64,000 nt of DNA from Synechococcus sp. MEDNS5 (GTDB lineage: Bacteria > Cyanobacteriota > Cyanobacteriia > PCC-6307 > Cyanobiaceae), in assembly GCF_014279875.1 (NCBI RefSeq), contig NZ_CP047952.1:1302001-1366000 (forward strand), in the 5' to 3' direction. Shown here piece by piece: positions 61,427-64,000 of this stretch; position 1 is the stretch's first letter, and each line of letters begins with the position of its first letter. The position numbers and the translations under genes were made by a program. Below the pieces are notes generated by a model that was given only the letters and a program-made list of their open reading frames with translations, was not told where the DNA came from and ran no database searches.

Positions 61427-64000
61427 TCAGCGGTTCGAGCGCAGCCAATACGGGTTCACCTTGAAGGTGCCCTGCTTTCCCTTCACCCGCTGAAGCTTGG
61501 GTGTCTTGCCACGGATCAGATCGCTGCAGTTGTTCTGCACCGTCTTGCGGCTCAACATGAAGCGCTTGCCCCGCAGGGCCTCCACCAGTTCATCGGTGGT
61601 GGCTGTCGGTCGGCCCTGGTCCCACCACTCCACCATCTGGTTGACGATGGCGGTGCGCATGTCACCCACAACCTCAGCCCCAGGGCACAGGGCTAGGCGG
61701 CCGTCTTCAGCCACCTTGTAGGAGAAGCCACGCTCATCAGCTTTGCGGCTTTTGTGGACGGTCAGCAGGCGTTGGCTTGCCATTGGCTTGCCGTCTTCAT
61801 CCTTGGGTTTCTCGCAACCAATCACCATTGATGGGATTTCCTCCCAGGCAGCAGCACCACCAGCCCTGCCTGGCCTGGTGCCGTCGTGAGCTACCACCAG
61901 CACGGTGACGAACGGACAGACGCACTCTTTTAGGAAGGTCATAAATTCCGTCACGGTGGCGTTGTCGGTGTAATCGCAACCACCCTTCGCCGTGATGGCT
62001 TTGGCGCTGTCCATCACCACCACAGCACCCTTGTTGGCCTTGGCCCACTCGAACAGCTCGATGCGGCCACGAATCCCGCAACCCCAAGCCTCCTGCTGCT
62101 CCTCCTGCGAGTAGCACCACAGCTCGAACAGATCGGTGGAGGGGTCAAACAGTGGATCGTTGTCCACGTCAAAGCCCATATCCTGCAGCTCCTCCTTTAG
62201 GGGATCGCCACCGGAGTCAGAAGCAATGAACAGCACCTTGGTGGGGTTGAGGTTCGCGGGACGATCCAACAAGCCTTGGCCCTGCATCCCCTGCACAGAA
62301 ATCTCCAGGGCTAGGCGTGTTTTGCCCGATCCCCGCATCCCCCACACAAGCGTGATGTCGTTGGATGGCAAGAAGCCAGGCAGCTTCCATTCAGTCCCTG
62401 CGATGCTGCGGAAACTGACGCCCCGACGCTTCGTCTTCTGGTTGGGCTTGAACCCGATGGCCCGCTTCTGCAGCAACTTGAACAGGCGGATTTCAACAGT
62501 CTGTTCGCGGCATCTGTAGTTCTCCCACAGCTCCGCCCTAATGCTCATCTCGCGGTCTTCGTCTTCCTTCACCACCGCGTCGTAAAGCTTTTCCATCAGG
62601 GTGGAGAAGGCAGGCCGCACAGCCTTCACCTCCTTCGCGACAACACGTTCGCGGTTGCGGCGATTGCCCTCAGAACAAAGCTCGCGGAGCTTCTCCAGGT
62701 TCTGCTGCGTAAAGGCCCTGGCCCTTGCGATCCACCCGCCAGGCGCCGGGTTCTTGATCCAGTGATCGGGATCCCACCCACAGTTGTCGATGGCGAATTG
62801 GCGCAACCGCAGCAGCAGCCCTGCTTGGCTCAGGTCGCCTTCACCGATGTGGTCTTGCTCCCAATGCGCGTCGTAAACCTGATCGACATCATCCAGATCG
62901 CCGTCGCTGTTGCTGCGCTCCAGAAACTGCTGCCATAGCTCCAGGGCTGAACCCTCGAACGGCTGGCCCAGCTCCTGCAGCTGCGCTTCGGCTGCCTGCA
63001 GCGTTTTGCTAAGTCGATTGGCAGCGACACGTCGACCACCCTGGCCTGGTTCCATGCCACTGGCGATTAACTCAACGGTGGTATTACCCAGGGCCAGCGA
63101 CAACGGCACCGGCTTCGACAACGGCAACTCCGGCAAATCAGCCCTGTCCACTTGGCAGTCCTCGTCATCGCGCCAGATCGTGCCGGTGCGATCCGAGCTG
63201 ACCTTCTCGGGCAACTCGCGGCACAGGGCCATCAGCGCGTCCAGCTCGAAGACGTTGCCCGTCTCCAAAACGATGGTGCTGCGCTCGCCGGTCTTGGGGT
63301 GGATGCCACCGGCCAATCGTGCAGGCTGGTGGGGGCTCACCATCGAGGTGTCGGCCTTGGCCTCGCCGGGCAGCACCTCGGTGATTGCCGCAGCCAATCG
63401 CTCCCGCGCAATCCGGCCCTGCTCCACCGACACCGGCGCAGCCAGCCGATACCAGACGTGCAGCGAATTGCGGCCGCTGTCCATCACCAGGGTGGGCTCG
63501 GGCAGCCCTGCCTGCTCCCAAAGCTTCCATTGATCGGCTTTGGCGATCGAATCGATTTCGTAGACCAGCAGGCTGCACTCGAAGATTTCCGCTGGCCGCC
63601 CTGGTCTGTCCAGCGTGCGGGTGCCGCCAGGGCAGCTGATGAATCCCAAGCTCCAGTCACCAGGCCGCTGCAGATCACGCTCCACCGCAGCCCAATCCAC
63701 CACGGCGGGCATCGAATCCCAGAGGTAGCGACCGTCTTGGCGCCGTCGGGGTGTGTAGTGGTTCGTCGCCCCGTAGGCGCAAGCGATCACCTTGGTGATG
63801 CCCAGGGCCTTCAGCATCCGGTCGGCCTGATCCGTGTCGATCAGCCCTGCTTCCTGCTCAGGGGAGGCAACCGCCTGAACCTCAATCGCAGAATGTTCGC
63901 GTTCAGCTTTGAAGGTCTTGAAAGTCTCGGCAAACGCCTCTTGAGCCGAGGAGTCCTCACAACGCGACTTCCAGACTTCATAAGCCTTTTCGTACGCTTC
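61427..64000 (-). CDS. Phage/plasmid primase-helicase (partial; open at window edge)
   Basis: 857 codons to the right edge, with no start seen there; an ATG at 63817 (MLKALGITKVIACAYG) is internal because the frame stays open for 61 more codons. The N-terminal half has a RepB-like primase block (EPTLVMDSGRNSLHVWYRLA). The C-terminal half has an AAA/RecA-type helicase: Walker A VWGMRGSGKTRLALEIS, Walker B VVVMDSAKAITAKGG, and the arginine-containing LLTVHKSRKADERG. The C-terminus has a winged-helix-like FMLSRKTVQNNCSDLIRG. It probably replicates the element. The end of the gene borders the repeat cluster. Confidence 0.85.
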   Translation of the reverse strand, partial: EAYEKAYEVWKSRCEDSSAQEAFAETFKTFKAEREHSAIEVQAVASPEQEAGLIDTDQADRMLKALGITKVIACAYGATNHYTPRRRQDGRYLWDSMPAVVDWAAVERDLQRPGDWSLGFISCPGGTRTLDRPGRPAEIFECSLLVYEIDSIAKADQWKLWEQAGLPEPTLVMDSGRNSLHVWYRLAAPVSVEQGRIARERLAAAITEVLPGEAKADTSMVSPHQPARLAGGIHPKTGERSTIVLETGNVFELDALMALCRELPEKVSSDRTGTIWRDDEDCQVDRADLPELPLSKPVPLSLALGNTTVELIASGMEPGQGGRRVAANRLSKTLQAAEAQLQELGQPFEGSALELWQQFLERSNSDGDLDDVDQVYDAHWEQDHIGEGDLSQAGLLLRLRQFAIDNCGWDPDHWIKNPAPGGWIARARAFTQQNLEKLRELCSEGNRRNRERVVAKEVKAVRPAFSTLMEKLYDAVVKEDEDREMSIRAELWENYRCREQTVEIRLFKLLQKRAIGFKPNQKTKRRGVSFRSIAGTEWKLPGFLPSNDITLVWGMRGSGKTRLALEISVQGMQGQGLLDRPANLNPTKVLFIASDSGGDPLKEELQDMGFDVDNDPLFDPSTDLFELWCYSQEEQQEAWGCGIRGRIELFEWAKANKGAVVVMDSAKAITAKGGCDYTDNATVTEFMTFLKECVCPFVTVLVVAHDGTRPGRAGGAAAWEEIPSMVIGCEKPKDEDGKPMASQRLLTVHKSRKADERGFSYKVAEDGRLALCPGAEVVGDMRTAIVNQMVEWWDQGRPTATTDELVEALRGKRFMLSRKTVQNNCSDLIRGKTPKLQRVKGKQGTFKVNPYWLRSNR

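Larger units (their letters stand above)
49486..64000. mobile_element. Left part of a phage-derived integrated element
   Basis: From the sigma-gene break to the window end, gene content changes from core metabolism to recombinase, tape measure, terminase, primase-helicase and unknown small genes, almost all on the minus strand. The right boundary lies outside the window. Portal, major capsid, protease, tail-tube and lysis genes are not seen in this half. It may be a decayed prophage, a phage satellite, or a mobile island that uses phage packaging. The left boundary is approximate. Confidence 0.85.

Noticed and set aside
61233-61493. Short frames on both strands over the TTCCCG repeats
   Set aside because: They overlap each other and the primase-helicase end and lack any family resemblance.
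1-64000. CRISPR arrays, tRNA and rRNA genes
   Set aside because: No regularly spaced direct repeats of 23-40 bases and no cloverleaf or rRNA sequence were recognised in the intergenic stretches, including the split-gene junction at 49,490.

Overview
The window looks like chromosome of a marine Synechococcus-type picocyanobacterium. The pointers are the magnesium-chelatase subunit ChlH, a high-light-inducible (Hli) protein, several families restricted to cyanobacteria (DUF3318, DUF3386, DUF3038/DUF4335, DUF2949), and dense, often overlapping genes with moderately high GC. No rRNA, tRNA or CRISPR array was recognised. All calls come from reading the sequence and from family knowledge; no database search was run.

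Positions 1 to about 49,490 are ordinary host chromosome. In order: rsfS (partial) and a DUF3318 gene; carB, a DUF3386 gene and an AGCS sodium/amino-acid symporter; an ABC exporter; an S4-domain gene, tpiA, folP and a DCC-family gene; chlH divergent from dapB, a membrane protein, hli and a flavin monooxygenase; apt; DUF3038/DUF4335; an OmpR-type two-component pair; ppk2; an EcsC/nuclease-like operon; type III glutamine synthetase; an arsenate cassette (arsJ and its GAPDH, divergent from arsR); a phosphonate-type ABC operon (phnD-phnC-fused phnE) with a GDSL hydrolase; an aminotransferase; a family-4 uracil-DNA glycosylase; ispG; a C-terminal processing protease; mfd; and a YqhA-family gene. 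Several small genes of 46-100 residues are added, two of them under 60 residues.

Near 49,490 the host gene order stops inside a sigma-70-family gene. Region 2 is intact, then the frame runs into a few foreign codons and a stop, and 34 bases later a large serine recombinase begins. Everything from there to 64,000 reads as the left part of an integrated phage-derived element whose right end lies outside the window. Its genes, apart from the recombinase, are on the minus strand. In transcription order they are: a primase-helicase open at the window edge, a probable small terminase, a resolvase, a membrane-anchored DUF4041/GIY-YIG nuclease, the large terminase, a tape-measure protein, and six small translationally coupled genes ending in a fragment of a Mu-F/gp7-like head protein. 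No portal, capsid, protease or tail-tube gene is visible.

The most interesting points are: (i) a serine-recombinase element splitting a sigma-factor gene, which recalls regulated excision elements; (ii) a probable SNIPE-like anti-phage nuclease with its own resolvase, sitting as a cassette between the two terminase genes and close to a tape-measure gene; (iii) a packaging-plus-tape-measure gene set without capsid genes, suggesting a decayed prophage or a satellite; and (iv) a cluster of six TTCCCG half-sites and a perfect 17-bp palindrome in the element's control regions.
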